Source: Massariosphaeria phaeospora (lineage: Eukaryota; Ascomycota; Dothideomycetes; Pleosporales). From it: a DNA stretch of 64,000 bases. The number at the start of each line of letters is the position of its first letter. Position 1 is the first letter of the stretch. A model generated the notes under the pieces. It saw only the letters and a program-made list of their open reading frames with translations. It made no database searches and was not told the DNA's origin. The translations under genes were made by a program, and so were the position numbers. Below are positions 10,461-22,300 of this stretch, piece by piece. The stretch spans positions 62,001-126,000 of the forward strand of contig JAADJZ010000034.1 in NCBI GenBank assembly GCA_011032825.1, in the 5' to 3' direction.

Positions 10461-11559
10461 TCAGTTCCTCTTCGAGCGCTTCTTCGGGGGCTCGCTGGCC
10501 TCGATCTCAAGACCGAGCTTCTCGACCAGATCCTCCCAGGAGCAGGTCTCGATGCCGAGCTCTGAGATCTTGTTCAGCTTGTCGGGACCGGGGTTGGAGC
10601 CGAGCACGACGAGTTCGACCTTCTTGTTGAGAGACTTGGCGACCGTGGCTCCAGCGCCCTCGAGCACCTTCTGGGCGTCGGTGCGTGTTTGGCCTTCGAT
10701 GGTACCTGTGATGATGACGGTCATGTCCTCAATGGAGTCGGGAGCATCGCCTGCCTCGACGTCTGCGACCTTCTTCTCGGGCGTCACCTCGAGACCGAGA
10801 TTCTCAGCCAGCTCGTTCCAAGGGATGGTCTCGATGCCGAGATCCTCGATCTTCGCAAGCTTGTCAGGGCCAGGGCTTGTGCCGAGGATGACCAGTTCGA
10901 CTTTCTTATTGAGCGATTTTGCGATCTCGGCACCAGCATCCTCAAGAATAGCATGGGCAGATTTGCGATCATGGCCGGGCACTGTTCCACTGATGATGAC
11001 GATTTTGCCTTCCAGGGAAAAGTCGCCTGAAGCACTAGCCTCCGGCTTGGGAGCCGGGTCGGCCTTTGCTTTCGTGTTGGCCTTCGCTTTGGCCTTACCC
11101 TTCGCAGGCTTAGGCTTCTACGAGCAAAATTAGCCACGGTTTCGAGAAATGACACGGCGGCGATCATGGCGCCACGAGTCGTGCAGAAAGGACGCGACTG
11201 ACCTCTTCAACCATCTCCTCCTCATCCTCATCAAGCCCATCATCCTCGTCGGCATCAGCACCTGCGGTACCTGCGCCATCTTCGTCTTTGATCTCCTCAA
11301 TCAACTCGTCCCACTCCTTCGTCTCGAGTCCCAGTTGCTCGATCTTTTCTAGCTTCTTTGGGCCGGCGTCCTCGCCCAGCACGACGAGCTGCACCTTCTT
11401 GTTCAGGCTCTTTTCGATGGTTGCGCCCGCGTTGATGAGAATCTGCTCTGCGGCTTTGCGGGTGTACCCCTCAATGTTGCCAGAGATAATGACAGACTTG
11501 TCCTTGAGTGCATCGCGTACGACAGGAATGGGGGCCGCTGCCTCCTTCTTGGGACCCAT
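10461..11559 (-). CDS. Protein with three tandem BRCT-type domains
   Basis: Two exons, 11559-11203 and 11117-10461, joined in phase 0 across an 85-nt intron (donor GTCAGT, branch GGCTAAT, acceptor TAG). The product is 337 aa. The start ATG at 11559 encodes MGPKKEAAAP. Three repeats of ~75 aa lie near residues 13-90, 145-225 and 240-320. Each has KSLNKKV followed by LVVLG or LVILG, GPDKL or GPKKL, an LGLET/LGIET element and a conserved Trp. This is the BRCT fold of the NAD-ligase/RFC1 type (G-GxKLxKAxxLGI). An acidic linker follows domain 1, then a Lys/Ala/Pro-rich linker, and the C-terminus ends in a basic patch (PPKKRSKRN), so nuclear localisation is likely. No ligase or other catalytic domain is present. 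A role in chromatin or DNA repair is inferred from the fold only. Confidence 0.85.
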
Positions 11560-12352
11560 GGTTGCAATTGGAGAGTGATGGAAAGAAAGCGAGATGAGAC
11601 GGGCACAGGGAGTAGATGCGACTCGTGCGAGGCGCAATTGACGAAAGTGAAAGGGTGAGCGAAGTGGAGCGTGAAGTGGGTGGGGAGTGGGAAGGCGAGT
11701 GAGTGAGAACATGCGGGCTTTTTGTAGGAGCGCGCTCGCCGCAGGAACGTCATGTCAGCCTCTCCGTAAACAGGCAGGAACCCCAGGCAACCATCCAGAT
11801 TTCGCGCTATTAGCACGCTCTCACGTGTAGCGCCTGAAAGTCGGAGGCAAACATGCTGATCCTGCTTGCCATCTTCAGGCTGCAAAGCGCCCGACGGCAA
11901 GAAGGCATCTGTTCAAGGAAGCGAGGTTGCTGGCAAGCTCGATCTTAAACCGAGGGTCCACTCCATCTCCACCATGCGCCAAGCGACTAAACCTGATTAT
12001 ATAATCCCATTTCGACGGAAACACGATCCAAGCATACTATCTACACGCCTCAACGCCTGTCTTTCTAACGCTGTTCACATCGGCACCTCAAGAGCAACTT
12101 CCAAACTAGGGCATTGCCGACCCCGAACCGCTGTGCCGCTACGCGACATGAAGTTGTCAGCAAAAGTTACTCTTCTAGGACAACAGCACGTCAGCAACTA
12201 ATCTATACACCCCAGCCGTGCAGCCATGATGTTGCTAACCTTCAGCTTCGTTCTCCGCCTCGTTCTCCGTATCGTTCCATCGCTTCACCGTTCCACCGTC
12301 GCCATTCACAGCTCGTACAGCTCGCAGAACCAGTAGCCTCCCTTTCTCCGAC
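11560..12352. promoter_or_regulatory. Shared upstream region of divergent BRCT and thioesterase genes
   Basis: These 793 bp separate two divergently transcribed starts (ATG at 11559 minus and 12353 plus). The last ~120 bp before the thioesterase are C/T-rich with TTCGTTCTCCGCC-like repeats. I see no clear TATA box. Confidence 0.5.
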
Positions 12353-12976
12353 ATGACCGCAACGCCACACCATCTCGAAGCCTTCGCGCCTGTAACATGG
12401 GCAACTCCATTCCTCACATCTCCACACTGGCGAGTGCGTGAACGCAGTCGGGACATGCTGCCCGAAGACACGGATCGCTTCGTGAGCGACACGATACGTA
12501 GCTACAACGGTATTGAGCTTTGGCTAGAGCTATACGAAAAGCCCGAGCCTGGCTCGGAGACTGTGACGAAGACTGTGACACTGATAAGATTCGGACTCGG
12601 CCTCAATGGTTTTCCTGGCATCTGTCACGGCGGTGCGGTGATGACGATAATGGATGAAGCGCTCGCTTTTGCGATGATTGCCAACGAGACGGTAGCGAGG
12701 GGCGAATGGGGCGGCGTGCTTCAGGCGCGAAGCTCGTGGATTGCGGAGGGCAGGCCTCTGTCGGAAGTACTGGAGGGGTATTTGGTCACTGCGAAGCTCG
12801 ATTTCAAGTTCTTGAAGCCGGTTCTATGCCCGGGCGTTGTGGGTGTGGAAGTGGACATGCTGGAAAATAAGGGACACAAGATGAAAATGAGAGCTGTAAT
12901 GAAGGATGCAGACGGAGTCCCGTTAATGCAAGCAGACGGAGTATGGGTGCGAATTGGTGGCGGGTCACGACTGTAG
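12353..12976 (+). CDS. PaaI/THEM4-like hotdog-fold thioesterase
   Basis: This is a single-exon gene of 207 aa starting MTATPHHLEAF and ending at TAG 12974. The core motif GFPGICHGGAVMTIMDEALA is the hotdog helix signature (N/G-G-x-x-HGG-x-x-x-x-x-D/E) of acyl-CoA thioesterases of the PaaI/THEM4 type. Around residue 145, LDFKFLKPVLCPG matches the following beta strand of the fold. The likely reaction is hydrolysis of an acyl-CoA thioester; the substrate cannot be read from the sequence. No signal peptide or obvious targeting sequence is seen. RIP-type AT-rich sequence begins within about 40 bp of the stop codon. Confidence 0.85.
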   Translation: MTATPHHLEAFAPVTWATPFLTSPHWRVRERSRDMLPEDTDRFVSDTIRSYNGIELWLELYEKPEPGSETVTKTVTLIRFGLGLNGFPGICHGGAVMTIMDEALAFAMIANETVARGEWGGVLQARSSWIAEGRPLSEVLEGYLVTAKLDFKFLKPVLCPGVVGVEVDMLENKGHKMKMRAVMKDADGVPLMQADGVWVRIGGGSRL

Positions 12977-13120
12977 CCGTTCGATACCGGGTGCTCGCAA
13001 ATATTAGTATATTTACACTTTGCTATAGTTTAGCTCTCTCTTTTCTTAAAGCTTAAGACTTAACTCTTAGTACTTATTAGCTTTAAGCAGCTACTAGCTA
13101 TAAAATACTTATACTTTTTC

Positions 13121-13340
13121 TTTGGTGAAGGATAGGCGGAACCACACTTTGGATAGGCGGAACCACAGTTTGAGATGTACGCGTGCAGCCTCTCGCTTCG
13201 TATTATTAAGTACAGCCGAGGTTCTGCCGAGGAACACCAAAACATGAGATAGCTGCACCGCCACGTCGGCGCATCGGCGATCTCCGCGTCGGCTAGCACA
13301 GCGAATTGCCTCCGTTCACCGACTCTACTTTACGTTTAAG
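13121..13340. other. GC-normal island inside the AT-rich edge
   Basis: This ~220-bp segment of ordinary composition lies between two RIP-type stretches (13016-13120 and 13341 onward). It contains a 21-bp-period direct duplication, GGATAGGCGGAACCACA at 13130 and 13151. No gene is evident. Confidence 0.55.
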
Positions 13341-13394
13341 GCGCACTAGTAGGTTTATTTTTAGCTACGCTAAGCTTTAACTAAGCTACTTACA

Positions 13395-13921
13395 AATCTA
13401 ATCTCGCTAGTTGCTTTACTAAACTTAAATACCTTTGCTGCACCTACTGCACCTACTAACTACGCTTTAAATATAATAACCTATTTAGCTAATATTGTAG
13501 AGCTCAACGAGCTAAGTCGATTGCTGCAAAAATTACAAAAATACGATTGCTTTTAGTAGAAGCGCATTTACTTAAAATTTTTGTGCAATTAGATCTCGCA
13601 CTTTTTAGCGTTAGCAGCAACTATCTTAAAACTACTTTAAATAAGCAACAAATGCTAGACTCTAGCGCTTAATTCTTTACTTATTTTAAACTAGCTAAAT
13701 AGCTTTTAAACTTAACAAAATTGATTTTAGATTGCTTATAAAGTTTAATAGTAATGCTCTAAACTAGCTATACAATCTAAAAGTAGTTCTTTTAGTATAT
13801 TTGCTTTACAATCTTAACTATTATATAACTATTAAGTTACTAAACAACTATTCTAAAACTTAAAAATATAAAGTATTTATTAAGAAACTAGTTAAACGCT
13901 GCGTAGGTAAAAAACGTACAA
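13395..13921 (+). pseudogene. Possible RIP-degraded transposon reading frame, unassigned
   Basis: One plus-strand frame runs about 500 bp without an apparent frameshift. Its stops are TAG/TAA at positions where Gln would suit the surrounding Leu/Ser/Gln-rich, helical-looking sequence. It ends where the pogo fragment at 13924 begins, suggesting that pogo inserted into an older repeat. No family is recognised. Confidence 0.22.
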
Positions 13922-13923
13922 TA

Positions 13924-14784
13924 ACGTATTCTACTACTAAGCAAGTTAACTTACTAAGTAAGTTAGTTCTCGCTAAAACTACTTACTTTTTTATTAATCT
14001 AACATAGTTTAACAACAAAACGCGCAATTGTTTAATAACGAAAGTAGAATTTAGCTTACTTTTTTTGCTTATAATACACACTAATTCTAAAGTTTCTAAC
14101 GCGCTACTTAAGCGTTTAACGTACTTTTTACAACTTTAACTTATTAATACTATAGAATTACGCATTGCTCTAAAACTCGCTACGCTTAACATAAACTTAC
14201 TACTACTAAAAAGCAAATAATTGTCTAATACATACTTAACTTTAATTTGCAAGAATTTGCGCTTTAGCTATGCAAAGTAGTAGATATAGCTAATAAAATG
14301 CTAAGTGTGCGTAGTAGTAAGCTAGTTAGTAAACGCTAAGCTAAGCGCTTTGTAACGCGCTTAAATAAGCTCAAAATAGCTTTTAATTAAGAAAAGAATA
14401 AGCAGAGAATACTTAAAAATAATTTAAAAATAATTAGCGCGTAGCTTAAGCTAGTAAAGAAAACTAAAGCTAAGTACAGCGTTTACAACGACAATATGCA
14501 CATTTTTAACAAAACTAGCTTTTAAATAAGCGTAATTAGCTTTATAAATGTTGTTACAAGCGCAAAAAAACGCGCTTGTTCTAAGCTAGTTTAGCTAGGC
14601 AACTGCAAGTAGGTTACAAAAATTTAAAGCATTTGCGCTACTAAATATGCAGTTCTGCTTTTTATTATTTACAAAAAACGCGTTTACATTTTAGCGTAGT
14701 ATAAAAAACCTTTAATACTGCGCAATTAAAAGCTTTTAGTATTAGAAAATAGCTAGACAAACAACGCTTTAGTATTATCAAAAG
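13924..14784 (+). mobile_element. Fot1/pogo-like DNA transposon, 5' part
   Basis: The element starts ACGTATTCTACTACTAAGCA after a TA dinucleotide (13922-13923). Degenerate transposase reads on the plus strand, including a remnant of the NFDETGF block near 14,490-14,520 (here IFNKTSF). The element is cut off by the left LTR of gypsy E, and its matching right end is not in the window. The fragment on the far side of E (46,961-48,469) is not its continuation: the two share about 430 bp of the same transposase region. Confidence 0.7.
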
Positions 14785-15983
14785 TGTTTTTTTATCGAAA
14801 GTAATTGTAATTGAACTTAGAGATTTCGCCTAAGGAATTATTCTAAGTTCAAAAAGCTTAATAACAACAAAAAAAAACAATTTTAATTTTATTTTAAATA
14901 GAATAACAAAGTAACAATCTATTGCCTATAGATTTAATCTATGTATAAAATGTACTTAAAAGAGTTAACTACAAAGAATTAAAATTATTAAAAAAATTCT
15001 ACTAATCTATATAGTTTTATAATTCTTTGCTAAAAGCGTTTTACTTAGTTTGCTTAGTGCGCTTAGTTGCTAAGCGCTTTAGGCTAGCTAAGTACTTGCT
15101 ACTTAGTATACTTAGTTTGCTAAAACTTTAATCGCACTAATTACTATTACGTAACTGCTAACTTAATTCTGCTTTGCGCATTGCTATACTTCTGTTTTGC
15201 AAATTTGCAAGCTTTAACAACTTTTTTACGTTGTTGCTTAGTTTACAATACTTAGTATTATCTTTGTTTGTAATATTATTTCTTTTTTTAAGAATATTGT
15301 TTTAATAGCTGTTTTACTATGCTATGCTAGTTTTTTTTCGCGCTTTGTATTAAAAGTGCTATTTTATATTAAAGTAAGTTAACTCTAATTTTCATCGTGT
15401 CGTAGCTTTTTTTTGTATTTTTTTAAGTTTTTAAGTTTAACTATGCTTAAGTTTTTGCTTTCTATAAATTTGTGCTTTAAGTTAACTTGCTATTGTTACA
15501 ATTAAGTTGCCTAAATTTGTAAAACTAGTTTAAAAATGCTTACTTTTTGCAGCCGTTGCTCTAAAGAGAATTTAAAGTATTTAGTTAATTTTTTGTTAAA
15601 TAAGTGTGCTAAGTGCTTTTAGTCTAGCGCGCTTTGCAGTTTCGCTTTAACAAAAAGAAAGTAAGTAGCTTTGCAACAAAAGCGTTGCAACTTGCAATAT
15701 TAGCTTTTGCTAGCTAAGCAACAAGTACTGTCTACGCAAATCTAAGTTGCTTAGTTAGTATCTAAAGCTAAATCTTGTGCTGCTAGTCTTTAAGTAGAGC
15801 TTTCTATTGCAAAAATAAAAAGAAATTAGCGTTTTGCTAATAAATAAATTGCTATTAAAAAGTTAAAAAAACTAAAAGCAGCGCAGTTTAACGTTGCTGT
15901 TAACTTTAAAAGTACAACTTCTACTAATAGTTTTGTACTACTACTATTTAAAACGCTTTTAGCTAACTTAAGCTAGTTACAAA

Positions 15984-16310
15984 TAGAGTAGTAAATAGGT
16001 ATAAGTTAAGTTAAAGTTAAGTTAGCTTACGTAAGACTTTAGTGCTAACTTAACTTATACCTACGCTAAAACGTTTTAGCGTAGGTATAAGTTAAGTTAG
16101 CACAAACCTCTACAATTCTATATTTTAATATATTTTCTCTTTATAATTATAACAGCTAGTTATAACAAGTTTATTAACCTAAAGATAGTACCTATAACCT
16201 AACTTTAACCTACGCTTTAATTACTTTAACTTAACTTTAACTCTAAGTTTGTGCGACTCTAACTTAACTTATACTCAACAATAGGTACTTTCTACCTATT
16301 CGCTAGCGTA
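15984..16310. mobile_element. hAT-type MITE, copy 1
   Basis: A 327-bp element flanked by the exact 8-bp duplication GTTACAAA (15976-15983 and 16311-16318). The termini TAGAGTAGTAAATAGGTA and, inverted, TACGCTAGCGAATAGGTA match at most positions, allowing C/T and G/A changes. Internally it has many AAGTTAAGTTA motifs in both orientations and a perfect 62-bp palindrome (16042-16103). It has no coding capacity. The 8-bp TSD and TAGAG-type end point to hAT mobilisation. Confidence 0.85.
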
Positions 16311-19300
16311 GTTACAAACTAACTTTTCTCTACTTATTTCTTTTTCTTTTAACTTTTTTACTTTTTTAAAAAACTTAAAACTTTTGCTTTTAGATTTTGC
16401 TAGTAATATGTTCGCACTAGTTTCTTGCAGTTTGTAAAATTCTATATTAGTTTCTATGTATTCTAGCTTTCTAGCTATTCTTGCTATTTAACTAAGTATT
16501 TCTACTAACTTTTAAACTTCTATAGGTCTTTAACTTTTTTAACTTTTTATTTTTTGTTTTTAAGTTTAATATCTATTGCTACTTTAGCGTTTAGTAGTGC
16601 TAGTTTAAAAAGTAATTTGTAAAAAACAAAATGTATGCGCATGCTTATAAGTAGCTATAGTTTAAATAATACAAGTTCTTTAACTTTTAGAATTTTAAAT
16701 AGTTTTATTTAAAAGTTGTCTAACTTGTTGCATAGTCGTTTAGTTTTTAGATTTTTTTGTAAAAGAAAAACTTTATTTCTCTTTTTAAAAGTTAGTTCTT
16801 TAAGCTTTTTTTTGTTTGCTAACTTAGCTATTGTAAAGTTTCTTTAAGCAATTCGTTAGCTTAATTTATCGTATAATTCTTGCATTCTAAAAGCTTTGTT
16901 GTTTGCTGCTAGCAAAATGCTTTTAATATTTCTTAGATTTTAATAAGCTACTAGCTTATATTTATAATTTGCGTAGTATAGCAAGTGTTTTGTAGTTGTA
17001 AACTTTGTACTATTGTAAGCTAATTCTACTATTAGTAGAAGTTTAACTTAGTTATTTTGCAGCTTGTTAGCGTACATTTGTAAGTACTATTTTAGCGTTT
17101 AGTTTATTTGTTTTGTCTAGCCGTTTGTTTGCGAGTAAAAGCTAGTTAATATTTTCTTTGCAACTTCTAACTAGACTAAAAACGTATTTTAAAACTTTAA
17201 TGTAAATAGCTTGTTTCTATTAGTAATAAACTATTTTAGTAATTTGTAGTTAGCAACGAGTGCTTTTGTAACTTTGTATGCTATTTTTTCTACTATAATT
17301 AATTTTTTTATTAGTACAAAATGTAATTTTTTAGTTAATTAATCTACAATTTGTAAAACTGCGTTTGATTATAGGTTTGATAACACTTAAAATAGATTAA
17401 TAGTATAGTAATAAAGATAGTATATTCGTATAAAAGAAACGAATTGCTATTTTAGACTTTTAGTAGCAATTTAGTGCGAGGTACTTTTAAAAGCTTTGCA
17501 AGAAACTAGTGTAGCCTGTTATAGCCTATAGTAGCTATTGATTAAAAGAAAACAAACACGTAAAGCTACTTAGCTTTACATTTTTTTTTTCTAAAAGCTC
17601 AAACGTTTCGTAAGCTAACTTCGTTTGAAATTCTTTAATAGAAGCTTATATAGGCTATTGTAAAGCAGAATAACTTCTTAAAGCTCTATACTAATGCTTC
17701 GAACTAGTACAAACTTAAGTAAAGTTAAAGTAAAAAAGTAGTAAAGTTTTTTTTAGTAAAGCTAGCGGTAAAGTGTACTGCTAGCAGAATTTAGCGAATT
17801 TTCGGCCTAGCGGCAAGTGCTGCCTATAGTTCTTTTATAGCTCGTACTAGCTTTTTTTAACTCTTATTTTTACATTAACTTTGCTAAATTCTTGGATTTA
17901 AAAATTAGTTAACGTTAGGATAAGTAAGTTGATCTAGGTTATAATAAGCTATTGTAAAGTGTTTAGTAGCTAATAATATAACTATTAGTTCTTTTTTTGC
18001 ATATTAGCTTGCGTTAGCTTTTTCTTAGTTACTTTAATTTTTTACTAGCTAACATAAACATTACTAAAGTTAGCAATAACATTCTAGACAATAGCAACTT
18101 TATAGTGCACTTTTGCGCGCGTTGCGTTGCGTTCTAAAACAATAAAAAGTACTATTACTTAGGCTAAATAGAATGCTGCATGCTTGTTGTTAACAACTTT
18201 AACAAGCGTCTATACTAAAAGTAAATTGTTAAAAACAACAAAAGCAAAAAGCATAGGTATTTAAAATGCTTCTAGTGTTTTAATACAAACTAAAACTGCT
18301 ATTTAGTGCGTATCTAAACTAGTTTGAAGCGTTATAAGTTATTCTAATTCTATATAAAGTACTAAAAGAGCTTTAAAAAAAGTTAAAAAAAGTTGTGCTC
18401 GCTTTAAAAAAAGTTCGCGACAAGAGGTATTTTGTAGTTGTTTTTAACTTTGCTTACAAGCCTCTGTCCTCTAGCGCGCTTAAAACTAAAAAAAAAGTCT
18501 TTAAAACTATTTGCTAGTTTAAAGCGTATACTAACGATAAAGTAAAACTTGCTATAATAAAAATAAGCAGAACTTGCAAGAACATTTTTAAAACGCTTAA
18601 TAAGTATGTGTTATAACTTCTTAGAGTGTAGCAAAGCGCTAATTTAGTTTTTAGTTGCTAATATGCTTTTTACAGCGCGCACTTCTACTTGCACAATAAA
18701 TCTACTAAATTTAATAAAAATTCTAATGCTAAAGTTAAGCTAAATAGTTGCGTTTGTACTATTAAAGCTGCTACTTTTTAGTAGAAGTATTTTAAGCAGT
18801 TGTTTAACTAGTTAGTAGCAGCAAAGCTTTAAGAAAACATTAAATAAGCTAATACTTTGCGTAAGAAAGTATGTTAGTTTATTATAAGCTATTATAACTC
18901 GTATTAACATATTCTAGTTTAAAAAAGCTTTTGTTGTTATTGATCTAGTAGCTAAAAGAAATTGCAAGCGCGCTTAGCTTTTTGCAGATTTTACCAACGC
19001 AACTGCAAAGCGTGCAGTTAAAAAAAACAAAGTGTAAAAAAGTGTATTTACAAAAAAAGTTAAGTTACTTACAGCAAAGTTTATAAACTTTAGCAAAAAA
19101 GTTCTAAGTAGCTTAGTAGTTTCTAGCGTTAGATTGCAGCTTTTTAAGCTATTGTAGCGTTAAAAGTAGTTTTTTTGCTTAAATTAGTTTTCAAGCACAA
19201 CGTTAGCGTTTTAAAACTTTATTTTAGCGTAACAAAAGCTAATACTTAGTAGTTAGTATAAAAGCAGTTTGCTTAAAAGTAGCATAGTTATGCATACATT

Positions 19301-22300
19301 TTTAAAATCTATTTTGTTTTACTTTGCTGTAAAGTGTGCTACACTAGCTTATAATAACACAAAGTAGTTTTCTTAACGCTATGCCTTGCAATAGTAAAAT
19401 AATATATTATTTCTTTTAAAAAAGTTCGTAACTTAGAAAATCTTAAATTTTTTAAAAATCTTAATGCTAACTATGCGTTAAGTAGCAAAGTAAAATGTAT
19501 TAACTATTTCTTTTTAAAAGTACATTGCTTAAAGTACGTTTTTTATTTTTTTTGCTACAAATTTTTTTTTTTTTTAAAAAATTGTTAAGTGCATTTGCAC
19601 TTATATTTAGCGTAAGTTTTTAAAAGTTTTTATTGTTTAAGTATTTTTTTTATTTAACGAAGTACTTTTAGGTGCTAACTAAAGAATTTTTTTTATTAAG
19701 TACTTTTTTAACGTAGTACACGTTGTTTTTTAAAGTGCGCAAAGTATCTACTAAAAGCTTACTTTAAAAAAGTATTAACTTTTTCTAGTTATAAAGTTCT
19801 AACAGGTATACGTAAAAAACTAGATAAATACTTTTTAGTTTAAAAAAGTTTACTTAGTACGCGTTAGTGCTAATTTAGTTTACAATAGTGCCTAGCTCTA
19901 CGTACTTTTAGTTAAGCTTTTTTTTTAGCCTAGTAGACTTTATGTAGCAGTTTAAAATTAGCACTTAGTTACTTTACTTTAGCAAGATATGCTTTCTACG
20001 CTTGTTAAAATACCTTTTTTAATAAGCGTTTGCAGTTTTAATCTTGCGCTAGTATTTAGCTTAAAAAGTAATTATGTAAGCTACTATGCTTGTTTCTATA
20101 AACAACTGTTTATTACTAAAAAGCATTTTAAGCTAATTTAAAGCTTTTAGAAACGCTTTGTAGTACGCTATAAAAAAAGTAATTTTTGTAGTTACGTATT
20201 AGCTATTGTTGTACGCGAACTTCGCTACTAGCAACTACATAGTCTAATTGTTCTATTCAAAGCAATAGTAACATCGATGTAATAAGCTAAAAGCTTTATG
20301 AATTGCCTTAGTCGTAGAACTTTAGTAGCTATTAACGCTGTACGTAACAGCTTCGACGATATCTAAAAAAGTCTCGCTAGTTTCTAGTTAACGAAGGCTT
20401 TGCGGTATTGAGTTTTTACATAGCTTTCAAAAGCGCTTCGCAAGTGCTTTAGAAGCTAACTAACTATAAAGTATATAAAGCTTTTCTATTCGCGCTGTAG
20501 ATAAACTTTATTAAATTTATTATATTCTACATTAGAACTAGCTATCTTTGGCAATTTCTTTTTATTTAAATTTGATTAATCTCTACGCAGTAAAGATCGT
20601 AAGATTTTTAAAAAGTACAATACTTTTAACAGTTAAAAGCAACTTCCAAAAAACTCTACGACGCAGCGAAAAAGGTTTTTAAAACTAAATTGCTACGATA
20701 GACAGTACTTAGAATAAGTATATTTAAATGCTAGTTGTAGAAGCTCGCAGGCTAGAAAGCGAAAGCCAAAGTAGCAAAGCAATTAAAAAAGCTTTACAAA
20801 AGCTAATAAACAACGATAGAATTAATGTAGAAACTTAAGAAATTTGTTTTAATGCAGCAAAAGCTACATATATAAAAATATTCGTTGTAAAACTCGTAAT
20901 AGAACTACCTAGAAAAGTAACAAATAATTAGCTACTAGCAGCGAAGCTAGTTCTTGCAGAACTTTCAAATTCTAAGCAGCTAGTTAATAACGAAAGTGCA
21001 AGTGTTTAGGCACTTATCGAAATACTGCAAAATTAAGTTCAAATTCTCTAGAAAAAAAAAAGAGCTGCGCTAGCAACACCGCTAACTCTTTTTACTATTC
21101 TAAAAGCTTCTACGCTAATTACAAAACGCAACAAAATGCCTAACTTAGCCTAGTTTAATAGAACAAGATTAGACTACAAACGGTTTAAAGTTTAAGTAGA
21201 AAACAAAATGCTTAATAACGAGAATTTAATTAGAAACTTATGCAGCTATATCTACAACTGCTTAACAAAGCAAGTAGCTACTACTAAACTCGCTTAGTAT
21301 TAGAAACACTATAACGAAATAGCAAGAAAGTTCTAGAAGTACTTTAATAGGCACTACCAAAACTACATGCGAGCGCAAAAAGCGCTTAACCAACTCTTCG
21401 CTTTTAGGCAGAAGAAAATGTCTTTTTAAAAGTACAATAAAAAATTCATGCGCTTTGCGTACAACGCAAAAATAACAAGCAACGTAGCTACATTAAAAAA
21501 CTAGTACAAAGCAAAGCTTCGCGCCGATTTATAAAACAAAATAGTTAGCGTTATTATTTCTTTAGCATAGCAACTTTAGAACTTAATAAAACGAGTTACC
21601 TAGATTAAAAAAAACCTAAACTACGCGAAAGCAAACAACTAGTAGCAAATAGTACTAAATTAATTAATAAGCGACACGAAAGCTATAGACTAGAAGCTAG
21701 CAACTAAAGCTACTACCTAAGCAGTTCGCGCGGCTACTAACAACAAGAAAAAAAAGCGAGCCAAATAAGCAAACAACGCAGAAATAACAAAATAACAAGA
21801 AAATTACTTTTGCTTCTAATGTAGTTTAGCGACTTACATGTTTAATAAATGTAAGCTCGCAGCTTCAAAAAAGCTTGCTATAACTCGAAAAGCAAGTTTT
21901 AAACTAGTTAAGACGACAGCAAAAGTTAAGAAAGTTTCTAAGTTTAAAAACTTAGAAAACTAAACACTTTTAACTAAAAACGCAGTTAAAAGTAGTAGAA
22001 AAAAAACACAGTTTTTTTATTAGATAAGTTTCTAAAGTTTTGCTAGCGCTAGCTAAACAGGAAACTACTTACAGTACACGCAATTATTAATTAATCTATT
22101 TTTGCTTTAGCTATGCTCGACTTTGAGTGCACTACCTATAGTCTTGTTAGCAAAAAGTTTTGTAAAAAAAACTGTTTCTTGCGTATTTTGATAAAAGAAA
22201 AGCTTGTAGTAGACATTAGCGAACAAGTTGTTAAAGTTACAAAAGCTGCTTAGTTTACAATAAACTTAAATAAGTACGAACAAACAGTTTAAGCGTACGT

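Noticed and set aside
10453..11133. 226-codon plus-strand frame opposite the BRCT gene
   Set aside because: It is the antisense shadow of the minus-strand BRCT exon, which has clear domain repeats and a good splice site.
14785..15275. The two 491-bp repeats as independent solo LTRs
   Set aside because: Neither copy has a TSD of its own, a polypurine-like tract lies inside the left copy, and minus-strand pol fragments between them join up, so they fit best as the LTR pair of element E.
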